From the NCBI GenBank assembly GCA_036435485.1, contig CM071597.1, positions 52,683,881 through 52,747,880 of the forward strand: 64,000 nt of DNA, in the 5' to 3' direction. This DNA is from Saposhnikovia divaricata. Taxonomy: Eukaryota; Streptophyta; Magnoliopsida; Apiales; Apiaceae. This document shows, piece by piece, positions 51,183-61,825 of this stretch. The first letter of the stretch is position 1. Every line of letters begins with the position of its first letter. The notes under the pieces were generated by a model, which was given only the letters and a program-made list of their open reading frames with translations, searched no databases and was not told the DNA's origin. The translations under genes were made by a program, and so were the position numbers.

Positions 51183-51410
51183 TGTCTAACCAAAGGGAAC
51201 CCCTTTGGTTAAGAGTGAATCATCTTTTTCAAAATTCATATAAGTTTAAATATATATATATATATATAATACCAAGTTTTTTTTGTTATTATTTAATATA
51301 TGAGTGTTAAAAATTTTCATTATTATGTTAGATGTCTAACCAAAGGGCCCCTTTGGTTATAAGTGAACATCTATTTTGTCAAAATTCATAATTGTTTTAA
51401 TATATTTAAT
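51183..51410. repeat. Duplicated palindrome-bearing repeat
   Basis: Two copies (51183-51260 and 51333-51410) share GATGTCTAACCAAAGGG ... CCTTTGGTTA and the following GTGAA-CATCT/TTTCAAAATTCATA. Each carries a perfect inverted repeat AACCAAAGG...CCTTTGGTT (51188-51210; 51338-51358). Confidence 0.7.
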
Positions 51411-51911
51411 CTTATATCCTTTAAGTGATTCGTTGATTTTATTCCTTTGTTGACGGTTTTGTTTTGGTAACTTGCAGTTTTAATAGCAACAAAGAATTCT
51501 TAAGAAGATTCAGGTTTGTCTTTCAAAAGGAAGTAATGGAGCGAGTAAAAGAGAAGACGAGTCTGCGAAAACAACCGATGGCAATGTGGACTCACAAAAG
51601 CAACAAGAAGTTCTAGTCATTTATTTAGTAATTACTTTGTATAACGATGTATTCTTGCTTTTTTGAGGGCACTCTTTTTTCCCTTGAGTTTTTTCCCATA
51701 GGGTTTTGCTCTTGTGGGGTTTTAACGAGGCCCTTCTCTGTGGGGTTCATCTTTTCAGACTTGAAGGTATTATTATCTAAATGTCCAGGGGCAACAAGCG
51801 TGCCCTTCGGTTAGATGATGAACTTTCTGGAACCAAAGAAACTCCTTTTCTCCGATCATTGTATTTTGATACAATTCATCTACGTGAAGGTAAGCTTTGT
51901 AAAAAAAAAAA
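51411..51911 (+). other. Possible terminal exon and retroelement-tail-like sequence
   Basis: After a good acceptor (TTGCAG, about 51479) a short open frame runs to TAG near 51615 (SNKEFLRRFRFVFQKEV ... SNKKF), very basic. From 51670 to 51745 the text TTTTTCCCATAGGG ... TTTTAACGAGGCC recalls a common tail of plant retroelements. Neither is proved. Confidence 0.25.
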
Positions 51912-52145
51912 GAATTTAAAAATTCTTGAAATTAAAAATGAAATCGAAGACATATCAAGTGATCCAAACTGCACCAACATCCCTGAAAACAGTGGCATCA
52001 CAATTGACCTTATCACATAACAATTGTTATTAGCCCAGTATTCAGAAGCCCCAATTGAATAAATTGAGGTTAGAAAAACGACACCTTGACTATTTATATG
52101 CCGGATACCGGCTATAGACATGTCGGGAGTGAAAATCCCCAAAGA
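51912..52145 (-). pseudogene. LINE RNase H-domain fragment
   Basis: On the minus strand KVNCDATVFRDVGAVW (near 51970-52015) matches the opening strand of plant LINE RNase H domains. A related copy (KVDCDATIFREVGVVW) occurs near 63395-63440. Confidence 0.55.
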
Positions 52146-52512
52146 ATGAACAATCTTTGGTGTTTAGTTTAAAAATCAGTGTAAAAAACTATTTACGCCA
52201 CATCTGCCATCTAAAAATTATGATTAATCCATTTTAGCTAGTCCTGTAACAAAATTGGAAAGTCTAGTTGCATCATGCAATTAATTTCTTTAAATCATTT
52301 TACACTTTAAATAAATATATTATAAATTTTTTCAAGTTCCTTCATGTTTGTTGACACACAATGTAAGATAGAATTGTATCTTATTAATATGTAATCGAGA
52401 ATTTGATACATTGAGATGTAAGTGTAAGATTTTTCATCCATATATGTTATGTATACTAGAAATCAAATTTATTTGCTGGTCAAGTGTTACATGAAGCAAC
52501 TTTTTTGGGGAC
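52146..52512. other. AT-rich intergenic DNA
   Basis: Nothing recognised. Confidence 0.4.
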
Positions 52513-52669
52513 TTGACAATGGTCACCGTCATAGTATTCTGCATCGCGAGTCCCAACTAGCTCCTGGGTGCAACTTCTTGTGGTAGTGCTGTTGCTATAT
52601 ATATGGAGTGCTGGTTGCATTCTTGCTGAGTTTATATGCAAGGCAACCTATTTTCCTGGAAGAACCAAG
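52513..52669 (+). pseudogene. Decayed CDK/CRK-type protein kinase exon
   Basis: LLGATSCGSAV in one frame, then after a 2-nt slip IWSAGCILAEF ... FPGRTK, reproduce kinase subdomains VIII-IX of CDK-like kinases (P-E-LLLGAT-YG--VD-WS-GCI-AEL---K---PGRTE). Upstream LTMVTVIV may be the decayed activation-segment end. A consensus donor AAG/GTAAGT follows at 52670, suggesting a genomic rather than processed copy. The invariant D before WS and other conserved residues are changed. Confidence 0.6.
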
Positions 52670-52671
52670 GT

Positions 52672-53883
52672 AAGTATCTTGTAAAATGTATTATTTTACG
52701 GATAATATACATGTAATTGGTACTAAACAAGTACTAAATAAATAATTGACTGATCTAAAAGTCTAGCTCACATGTAAAAATTTCCTCTTTCCTTGAAGAT
52801 GACTGTACTTGGCAATACAAAGTTCAATGCACATGCAGCCATTTTAGCAAGTACTGCCAATACGTTTGTTTGTTAAAAGTGCTTCGATTCCCTAATTAAA
52901 ATAATAATATATTTTTATAATTATTTTAAAATAAAAATATATCATTAATATTTTAATTCAAAAATTTATTTTAAAAAAAACTGAGTTTTGTTTTGTACAT
53001 TTTAATCCTAGATTGTGTCGAAGGGGACAATGTTTTCATTCCTACATTCCAGTCGCATCAAGTGTATTCAGAATTTCAGATAATCATCCGTTCTCCCTAG
53101 AATTAGCTTGTTGGGCTATAATCTAGTGTTATAAAATATAGTTCTAGATGCTACTCACCAAAATAGGGACGGTCACGCAAATAGTTTTATGACATAAGTA
53201 GAGGATTGTATACATGGATATGACTAAAATTATTTATGAATTCTAAGTATATACATCTAGAAGTTTGTAAAATAGTTGGATATTTGATCAACTAAACTAA
53301 TTAATGTGCATTATATACTATCACTAATTAAAAATATGAAGAAACATATGTCTAGTCATCAAAAAAAATATATGCCTCCTTCTTTACTAAAAATTATCCA
53401 TTTAATATTTATAAATTATAATGTTAATAATAATTCTATATAGATAGGTAACCACTATTACCTGTAACTATCATCTTCTTAGATTGCACCTCAACTTTTC
53501 GTGGAGCATTTTCTTCATTATTTACTGCAGGTATTCAATTAAATGTAACTTGTTACTCCTGACAAAAAAAAATGTAACTTGTTACTGCAAAGAGAATGAA
53601 AAGTAATTTATGCAACAAAAAAAAGATTAAAATCAAGAAGGAAAGAATTATGAACACTAAATTTGTGTATACAGGGGAAATAACTCACATCCATATTTAA
53701 TCTAATAAAAACGAAGCAGGTATGGATCAATTCATATAAAATTGTCACCTTTTTGTATGCGCACATGTATATATTGATATTATAGTAATCTATCGGATGA
53801 CTTACCAATCAACAAGCATGATTTGAGATGCGAAGCAATTTACATGAAAATCGGGCAAAAATTGACAAAAAAGACAAGAATCG
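52672..53883. other. AT-rich intergenic DNA
   Basis: 1.2 kb with no supported ORF or element boundary. Confidence 0.5.
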
Positions 53884-54405
53884 ATAGATTCGGCGAAGAT
53901 CATAAACAACACAGACAACAGATCTGGAATTGTACAATTTCCGATGGTAGTGTTATGGATGCTGTAGATAATAGACGGGGTGAAAGATGTGTTTTTATGT
54001 AAAATCAACGTTTTAAGATATTAATATCAAATTTGCTAAATTTGAGAGATAGAGATGTGAGTTTTACAGATATATGAGGAAGAGGGTGGAGTGATAGTAT
54101 GTGGTGAAGGATCTATAGATTCGGCGAAGATCACAAACAACATGGACAACACGGTCTCCAGATCTGGAATTGTACAATTTTCGATTGTAGTGTTATCGAT
54201 GTTGTAGATAATAGACGGTATAAAAGATGTGTTTTTATGTAAAATCAACGTTTTAAGATATTATCAAATTTGCTAAATTTGCAGAGATAAAGATGTGAGT
54301 TTTTAGCAAAAATTTTTTTGCTAAATTTGAGAGATAAAGATGTGAGTTTTACAGATAGATGCGGAAGAGGGTGGAGTGATGGTATGTGGTGAAGGATCTG
54401 TAGGG
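53884..54405. repeat. 231-bp direct tandem duplication
   Basis: Copy 1 begins ATAGATTCGGCGAAGATC at 53884 and copy 2 at 54115. Shared blocks include CAGATCTGGAATTGTACAAT, TAGATAATAGACGG and ATGTAAAATCAACGTTTTAA. Copy 2 is longer through a local repeat around GCTAAATTTG at 54270-54340. A diverged third copy may lie at 55985-56165. Confidence 0.85.
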
Positions 54406-54757
54406 TATGTATATATTAAAAGGCTTGGAAGGATCTAGAATACACGAGAACTTTTTTACCATTAAAAAATTTTTATGTTGTTAAACTTATCTTTAAACTT
54501 GAACCTTTTTCATTATTTAATAACATTCTATGTAACATAAATAATAAAATATAAAAATCTTGGGCATTTAATAAAATTTTCAACGGAAAGAATATATGAA
54601 TTTTATCTTTATTTCATGTCAAATTAATATTTTTAAAATACTCAACATAAAACAAAAAATTTACTTAAGTTTAATTTATATAGACAAGTGTGTGGCAAGT
54701 GTGATGTGCAAATTTTTTAAAATTATTTATCCAATTTGAAACTGTACTATTTTCTAT
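54406..54757. other. AT-rich intergenic DNA
   Basis: Nothing recognised. Confidence 0.4.
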
Positions 54758-55878
54758 TGTTGAGTATGAAATACACCTAGATAATACAGAGGGGAGTGAA
54801 TGTATTATCAACTTTTTCTTCGACTGTTAGTTGTTTGAATATGTTCAGAGTTATAGCTTGAAATTGTATGTTGTATGAAAACTATTGCGGAATAAAGAAC
54901 ATACAATTTCACTTTAAATCTAACTTTGTATTAGATCAAAGGTTGCTACAAACTGTGAATACAAAGTTGAATTCTTAACTTCGATTTCTCAGAGAGATAT
55001 TTTTGAAATTACACTTGAAATCTTAATAACTAAATATATGAGTCTGTGCGCTCATAGAACATGTGCACGACTCACTTTTACAAACTTAGTAACAGACAAA
55101 CTAGTAAACTAAGCCTGTCTATACAATTTTAGTGAAATTTGGTATCATGTGATTTCTCTTTTTTTTTTTGCATACTGACCAGATCCACTTCTTTAACTGC
55201 TTTTCCTTGAATTTATCTCCAAGTTTCTTTGTAGGCTTGCCAGGAGCACACTGCAACAATTGGACCACTGCAGGTGTCTTGGTTTGTGTTGATTTTCTGT
55301 CATGAGAATCTTCTTGAAATTTGTCTTTGCAACAATCGAGAATGGCTAAGTACTTGATTCAAGAACCACTTGTGAATAGGTAGAGATCTTTGAGTTCTGG
55401 ATCAACTCTTTTTGAGATATTGAATGCACTTCTCAAATGAGTCTTTTTACTTCTGGAATTCTTGAGATGTCGAATGTGTCTTTTACCTCATGAAATCCTT
55501 GAGATATCGAATAAAGTGTTTCTCCTTCTGAAATTCTTGAGATATCGAATAGAACATTTCATTTATGAAATTCTTGAGATGTCGAATATAGCATTTCACT
55601 TGTGGAATCATTGACATATCGAGTAGAACATTTTACTTCTGGAATCCTTAAGATGTCGAATCCTTGACTTCTTTAATAGACTAATTTCAATTCTCGAATT
55701 TGTACTTAGGCAAATTTCCTTTATTCCTCAAACTTCAACTGTAATTATTGTGTGGCCTTCTTCTTCAATCTTGAGGCATGATCCAAGGATCTTCTTTCAA
55801 TCATTAATACAAAGCTGATCTACACAGTTTACAGATGAATTTGATGCCTAATGCTAAGTACAATTACATGACAGAAAA
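54758..55878 (-). repeat. Possible solo LTR of a SIRE-like copia element
   Basis: It starts TGTTGAGTATG, and an early AATACAGAGGGGAGTGAAT resembles GTAGAAGGGGGGTTGAAT at the same place in the copia LTR at 3316. It ends AACTAACA near 55878. About 1.1 kb with no ORF; a minisatellite lies inside. No matching 5-bp duplication was found, so the right end and identity are uncertain. Confidence 0.4.
55415..55665. repeat. 37-bp minisatellite, about 6 units
   Basis: Units of 37-38 bp follow the pattern CTTGAGATRTCGAATA-----TTTYA-TTSTGRAATY. Clear unit starts are at 55461, 55498, 55536, 55573 and 55610. Confidence 0.88.
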
Positions 55879-56286
55879 CTAACAAAGGGTTCTCCAGTTA
55901 AGGGGTCATATAAGTAATGCACAACATTACTCTACAATAGGCTTGTTATATAGATGTGTACAGACATTCCACTATGACCAACATCGATGATAATGTTATC
56001 AACATTATAATTAAAAGGTGGTATAATAGATGCAGTTGTAGGTGAATTCAATGTTTTAAAAGTTATATCAATATTTTATAAAATTTGAAGAGTTGGACAT
56101 GTGAGGTTTAACAAGAGATGAGGAAGAAGGTTGAAATGATTGTGTGCGGTGAATGATCAACATGGTATTTCCTAAAGGGCTTCCAAAGATAAAAAAAACA
56201 CGAGAAATTTTCATCCAAATGATTTTGTATTGTTAAATGTACTTCTTATACTTAAACTTTTTATGTTATTTACTAAAAACAAAGGA
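55879..56286. other. Intergenic DNA with a diverged third copy of the 231-bp repeat
   Basis: 55985-56165 contains, in order, ATGTTATCAACATT, GGTGGTATAATAGATG, AATTCAATGTTTTAAAAG, GAGATGAGGAAGAAGG and GTGTGCGGTGAATGATC, parallel to the units at 53884-54405. Confidence 0.45.
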
Positions 56287-56295
56287 AATAATATA

Positions 56296-56486
56296 GAGTA
56301 AAGTGCACTTTGTGTACCTGAACTATGCTGAAAACACCACTTGAAATACCATATTTTAAAATCTACCACGTGCAATACTGAACAAACGATTTACTTACAC
56401 TTAGCGTACTGCTGTCTATTTGAGACTAACGTCGTTACAAAGTCAGAGGTAAAGAAGTCCTTTTAGCAAAATGATAGACACGCGGT

Positions 56487-56487
<1 letters not shown>
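56296..56487. repeat. Left terminal inverted repeat of the Pack-MULE
   Basis: 192 bp, reverse-complement of 57893-58085 with about 95% identity by eye. Confidence 0.94.

Positions 56488-56561
<74 letters not shown>
56488..56561. repeat. (TA)n microsatellite inside the Pack-MULE
   Basis: About 35 TA units between the left TIR and the captured gene fragment. Confidence 0.95.
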
Positions 56562-56564
<3 letters not shown>

Positions 56565-57892
56565 GCAATATATTACAATCAATGCTCTTGCTTGTTCAAG
56601 TAAAGGGCTGTTACCAACATGTATTGCATTTGCAAGGCAGCACAACAATACGAATTCATGCTTTCGAGACTGATCATTGCTCTTAAGCAAATTCATCAAA
56701 CGCGGCACCCCATTAGCCTCGATTATCGCCGTTGAGTGTTCAACACAATTGAAGTTATCTGGTGCAACAAATTTACCAAGTGCAATAGCAGCTTCAGTAA
56801 CCACATCAGTACTCTTATGCACAAGTTGTGTGACTAAAGGGCCAAGTATTCGAGTTTCTTTCCCGGGAAATGTCCTCGCCAAAGACCCTATCGATTTTAT
56901 AGTTGAAATCAACAATTGTGGACTATTCTCTTCATTAAGTACTCTCAAAAGCTGGTCTAATATCAGTCTAGCAGCAGGAGAGTTCGGCTTAAAAGCCACT
57001 TGTTTAAGATCGGCATGGAGTTTAGCCACCGCAGCCAACTCCATCACTGTCATCAAACATTTGAGTTGCAACTCCCCATGCTCCTTCTCAATGAGTTTCG
57101 CTAGACAAACTAAAGCTTTTGTCTCCGAAATTTTCCTACTATTAAACAAACTCCCTTCGACAACTTCCACAATGCCCCTGAACAACTAATATTAAGCCTG
57201 TGTTTCTTAGAGACAACGATGATGAAGAATTCGAATGAAAACTCTTCTTAGACACTTCTTTATTTATCTGAAAAAGTGAATGTATACTAGTTGGCTTACC
57301 TGAGGGTGTCTTAGCTTCCTCCATAACAATATCCATTCCCAACAAAGTCACCAATGGCCTAGTCACATTCTCTCTTCCCAAATCCTCCCGAACCACTTCA
57401 TCCAATTCCGCCATTCTAGCCACTAAATTTACCAACACAATCTGAACCCTCATCGGAGATTCTCCAATTGCTTTAACTACAATCGAAACTCCTAAAACCT
57501 CACTCGTAATTGACTTAATCTTTTCCTGATATGTACCTAAATTATAAAGAGGAGTGACAACTGCCATTTGAGCTTCATCAGAAGCACCATCTTTCAAAAG
57601 CTTAAGCAATGGCGCAACTCCACCTTCTTGTACAATGATTTTCATGTTCGATTATTATCTCGGGCCAAGGAAGCGAGTTCATTGGCGGCTTCTACACGGT
57701 CTTTGAGCTGACCCATTTGAACAGTAGCTATAAAAGACCAAACCCAAGCGAGAATTTGGTCATTACTAGCAATTGGGGGAAGAGACAAGTTGGTACCAGA
57801 TTCAGAGTCATAAATGGAGATAAGCCATTTGATGTTTGGAATAGAAGATTCAAGAAGGTTCGAGACTTTACGAAAATCAGCAGTGGTGGTTA
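56562..57892 (-). pseudogene. Captured ARMADILLO-REPEAT-ONLY (ARO)-like gene fragment
   Basis: The minus strand from 57892 reads SNLLESSIPNIKWLISIYDS, LPPIASNDQILAWVW and LKDRVEAANELASLARDNNR, then a 1-bp loss near 57645. It continues VQEGGVAPLLKLLKDGASDE ... VLVNLVARMAELD, changes frame near 57190, and goes on to SETKALVCLAKLIEKEHGEL, AFKPNSPAARLILDQLL, SIGSLARTFPGKETRILGPL, AAIALGKFV and NGVPRLMNLLK. These are armadillo repeats in the arrangement I associate with the plant ARO family (polarised growth, actin and vesicle traffic). Start and C-terminus are missing and two frame breaks are present, so no full protein is expected. A truncated or antisense transcript from the element is possible but inferred. 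Confidence 0.82.
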
Positions 57893-58085
57893 TGACCGTG
57901 TGTCTATCTTTTTGCTAAAAAGACTTCTTTACCCCTGACTTTGTAACGACGTTAGTCTCAAATAGACGACAGTACACTAAGTGTAAGTAAATCGTTTGTT
58001 CAGTATTGCACGTGGTAGATTTTAAAATATGGTATTTCAATTGGTGTCTTCAGCATAGTTCAGGTACACAAAGTGCACTTTACTC
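57893..58085. repeat. Right terminal inverted repeat of the Pack-MULE
   Basis: 193 bp, ends CTTTACTC followed by AATAATATA. Confidence 0.94.
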
Positions 58086-58187
58086 AATAATATATAAATT
58101 TTTATCTTTATGACACATTTGATTTTATTTATTTTTTTCGAAAAATCCGATATACAACAAGATTTGTCTTAGCTATAATTTCCATGT

Positions 58188-58681
58188 ACTAGGATATATC
58201 ATGTTAACTGGAGTTAACTGGCTACTTATTAACTAGCAATCTGTCTCTTCCACAAACGATGTGGGACAACTCCTAATAATGTCCTCATTCACACATCGAG
58301 CTCAACACTTGCCGCATCTACCTCACCAAGGGGAACCTCCCACATCGTAACACCACAGCCTATTACCCCCAAGATCCAATTACCGAACCATGGGCTCTAA
58401 TACCACTTGTTGGGCTTACCAAACAGGCCTTAACTCCACATTAATATGATAATGTTCGCTTTGGGTTGAGTCCGCACGAATTTGGTTTTGGGTCACTCCC
58501 AAAAGGCTTGGACTTGAGTGTTATCTCATGTTTATAAATATATTTTGCTTTTTTATAAATTTTTTACGAGGTGTCGCCCTTATTTATCCGGGAAAAAAGG
58601 TCTCATATTAATGAAGTTAATTGACTGCTTATTAACTAGCAATCTATCCCTTCCACAAACAATGTGGGACAACTCCTAACA
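58188..58681 (-). mobile_element. TRIM-type miniature LTR retrotransposon, 3' LTR truncated
   Basis: A 274-bp LTR (58408-58681; TGTTAGGAGTTGTCCCAC ... GCCCAACA on the minus strand) is followed by a primer site and about 115-130 bp of internal DNA, then the first 90 bp or so of the second LTR (58188-58278, starting TATTAGGAG, one base off). No coding. The size fits terminal-repeat retrotransposons in miniature. The rest of the 3' LTR is missing. Confidence 0.75.
58394..58405 (-). other. Degraded Met-tRNA primer binding site of the TRIM
   Basis: TGGTATTAGAGC on the minus strand, one C-to-T change from the standard site. Confidence 0.75.
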
Positions 58682-58986
58682 AAAAATACAGAACAAATAA
58701 ATATAAAATAAAAATATAAAAAATATGCGTTATGTATACATCGAACATGCAGAACACGGTTTTTTAAATTAATTTGACGTGTATAATATCATTTTGGAGT
58801 AAAATAATGTGTTTTGTGAGAAAAAAATTACAAATGTTCGAAAAAATTGTTATCATTATTTTTAAAAACACAAAAAATAATAGAATTTCAAAAAATTCTG
58901 AAAAAATTAAACAAACAAATCTTCATTTATATTATAATGACATGTTTCTAAAACGTGTATTCTAACTACCACCAGGGTTTTTAAGA
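58682..58986. other. AT-rich intergenic DNA
   Basis: About 300 bp with no feature supported; a 63-codon K/N-rich frame at 58774 looks fortuitous. Confidence 0.4.
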
Positions 58987-59524
58987 TCTATTACTATATA
59001 TTAAATTTCAACACAAGGGCAAGTTTTCCTATAATTTTTTTTTGGAAAATTATTCAAATTAAATCAAAAAAGATATAAATTTTTAAATCATAAGTATTAT
59101 AAAACTACAATAATTTTTTACAATAATCAATTAAACTATAACTCGATTATAAAGTACGATACATATGAATTTTTATATATAATGATAAATTGATCAATAT
59201 AATATATAATGGTTGAGTACTTAGATCAGCATACGATAAAATAAAATTTTCATTTTAAATTTCATGTACAAGCATGGGTCATTAAGGTCGTTTTATCATA
59301 TTCATCAACAGACATATTTAGAAAATTTTATAATTGAGTTAAAAAATAATTCAAAATGTAATATAAAAAATTGGTATGCAAAATTACAAAATGACTATAA
59401 AATATTAGATAAATTGAAATCTTATAGTTATCATATTTTTAATTACAAAATTATTTGAATATATATTCAGTTTTAGACAAGAAATTAGTTCAATACCCGT
59501 GTAAGGCACGGACTTTTACGCTAG
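58987..59524 (+). mobile_element. Non-autonomous Helitron, 538 bp
   Basis: Begins TCTATTACTATATATTAAA after an A and ends with the hairpin CCGTG-TAAGG-CACGG (59497-59511), nine bases, then CTAG before a T. These are the Helitron hallmarks: 5' TC, 3' hairpin plus CTRR, insertion between A and T. Very AT-rich, no coding. Confidence 0.85.
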
Positions 59525-60172
59525 TTTAGCGTTGAAACATGCATGGAAAAAGTGCTGGAAAGATCGTGGCTATTTTAGATAGTATTTAGTTACTTAGTTA
59601 CCCATTTCAACTAGTTACTCATGGAGAAATCCTCTCTATATATATATACATAATTATTTTTATATTTCGAAATCAAAAATTAATTTTTAATGTTGAAATA
59701 AAATTTATATTCCAGTATATAGTTTTCAAATATCACCAACATACCTAAATGAAGGTTTATTTTAGCTACCTAAACTTTAAATGCACAATTATGTTTGTTA
59801 ACATTACTTTAGTAACATATTTTCCCATTCGCAAACTTATGTGACAAGTATATCAATATTTACATTTGATTTATATTTAGCACCTAATATTTTACTATTT
59901 TGCATTAATATATAGCATCCTACTAGAGTGGTGTATTTTCCTTGCATGCTATATTACAGAAATGATATCACTTTTAATACCACAATTGAACTTACTCTTA
60001 CAAGTTATAACACTTACAACACATTTCATCTTATCACGCTCTCGTACATTTACCTTTCATGCATTTTTATGCCCAAACACATATCATTTTTGATTCAATT
60101 ATTGTCCAAATCATAAGACTTTGTTTGGATTGGGGGTTGAGAGGGAAAATTTAGGTAACAAGAGATGGGTTA
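59525..60172. other. AT-rich intergenic DNA
   Basis: Nothing supported; short frames only. Confidence 0.4.
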
Positions 60173-60244
60173 AGTTGAATCTCTATCTTTTTAGAAAACA
60201 ATTTAGAGCATTTCATTAAATCAACTGAAACTTAGCCGGAACAT

Positions 60245-61657
60245 TGTAACAGCCCGACTTTTCGGACTATTAATTCTAAATCAAAAACTAAAATAAAACA
60301 AATTTTATTAATCCAAAAATCCATTACAAAGATACTTATTACAAAAGCGCAGCTAACGATGACAATCTACTCCGAACCTAAACTCCTCGAACTCCAATGC
60401 TATCCACTCGATCTTATACGGAACCTGGAAATTGTAAGAATGAGCTACGAAGCCCAGCAAGCAACTACCGTCCGATGACTCAAAATAATATTTTTATATT
60501 TTTCAAAAACACGATTTCCACATGTAGCACATAACATCTATCACATAGTATCACACAACATACTCGATAACTGTTACGATAAAAATTCACACAATATATT
60601 CTATGACAAATATCAAATCGATGTACACCATATTTTCAATAACTCACACATTCTAAATTCTGAATCGAACAAATAATTCTTAACATCAAATTCTTATTTT
60701 AATTCCCACAGTTCTAAATTACGGTCACACTATGCCAGTGACACGGCTTCTAAAATTCGATGGTTCGATGGGGGCCAGTTTACGTCCCTCGTTAAGTCTT
60801 ACTCAACAAGGTATCTATGTGTTCCGGAACGTGCGTAAACTAGTTCTATATGCCACACTATCTAGTGACCGGATTCTATGATTCGATACACAACTAAAAC
60901 TGGTGAATCAAAACAAAGTTCTTATCTTATCAATCACATATCAATATCATATATGATAACTAAAACAAATATCTAACAACATGTAATCAAACAACATAAA
61001 TCACGCTTCAGAATAATACAGAGCAACAGACAGTTACTTACAACTATACGGAGGAACAGATAATTACTTACACAAATATTCAAGAACATGTAATCAAATA
61101 ATATAAAACATGTTTCAAATTAATATATACGGAGCAACGAATAGTTACTTACCTCAATTACGCAAATCAAGAATTCACATAATCACATAAGAACACATGT
61201 AGCAACCCCTCAGAAGCAGAACATCTAAAATCTTGAAAGACTCCATGATTACAATTCTGATCAGATCTGTATTTAGCATTTTTGACCCTCTAAACCATGT
61301 TTTCTTGTAAAACTCAAAGAACGAAAGTTGTAGAGAACGAAAAGACCTTTCCGAAAAGTCTAGAATCAACGAATTCCGACTTACAATGAATTTTCTACGA
61401 ATTTTACAAGACTGCTGCTTTGTGTGTGAAAAAAACCCTACGAATTTTGATAATAAAGATGAAGAAGGAGAATAAGTTGTATTTATAATGCCTTACAACC
61501 CTAATTCCAGACCTACTAGTAATCCGTAATCAAATCTGATCCATGTTTTAAGCCCATTATTCTAATCAAATTTTAATACCTATTTAATATCTAATTTTAA
61601 TCCTTTTTATTCTATTATTCTTTTTTATTATTATTCTAAAAATTACGGGATATTACA
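60245..61657 (-). repeat. 3' LTR of the minimal-interior element
   Basis: 1,413 bp, starting on the plus strand TGTAACAGCCCGAC and ending GATATTACA. Confidence 0.93.
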
Positions 61658-61672
61658 TACTACCCTCCTTAA
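61658..61672 (-). other. Polypurine tract of the minimal-interior element
   Basis: The minus strand reads AAGGAGGGTAGTA directly before the 3' LTR. Confidence 0.75.
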
Positions 61673-61811
61673 AAAGAATTTGGTCCCCAAATTCACAACA
61701 ATCCTAAACTCCAAAAAGTTCGTGATACATCTATTCCTAAAGTGTAGTCCTAAGGATCGCATCCTAGAGAATGTACTAGTCCCATACCTAATACACTCCG
61801 AAGGACAGCCT

Positions 61812-61823
61812 GCTCTGATACCA
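61812..61823 (-). other. Met-tRNA primer binding site of the minimal-interior element
   Basis: TGGTATCAGAGC on the minus strand, two bases from the 5' LTR. Confidence 0.92.
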
Positions 61824-61825
61824 AT

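Larger units (their letters stand above)
56296..58085. mobile_element. Pack-MULE (Mutator-like element) carrying an ARO-like gene fragment
   Basis: 1,790 bp. The terminal inverted repeats are 56296-56487 and 57893-58085, starting GAGTAAAGTGCACTTTGTGT and differing at about 9 of 192 positions by eye. The perfect 9-bp flanks AATAATATA at 56287-56295 and 58086-58094 are the Mutator-type target duplication. No transposase coding. The whole interior except a (TA)n run is one captured host gene fragment on the minus strand. Confidence 0.95.

Noticed and set aside
51781..52020. 79-codon frame MSRGNKRALRLDDE
   Set aside because: Its second half overlaps an antisense LINE fragment and a poly-A run gives the lysines; the first half matches nothing recognised.
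55415..55665. CRISPR-like array (regular 37-bp spacing)
   Set aside because: The whole unit repeats with no unique spacers, and the setting is a plant nuclear genome; it is a minisatellite.
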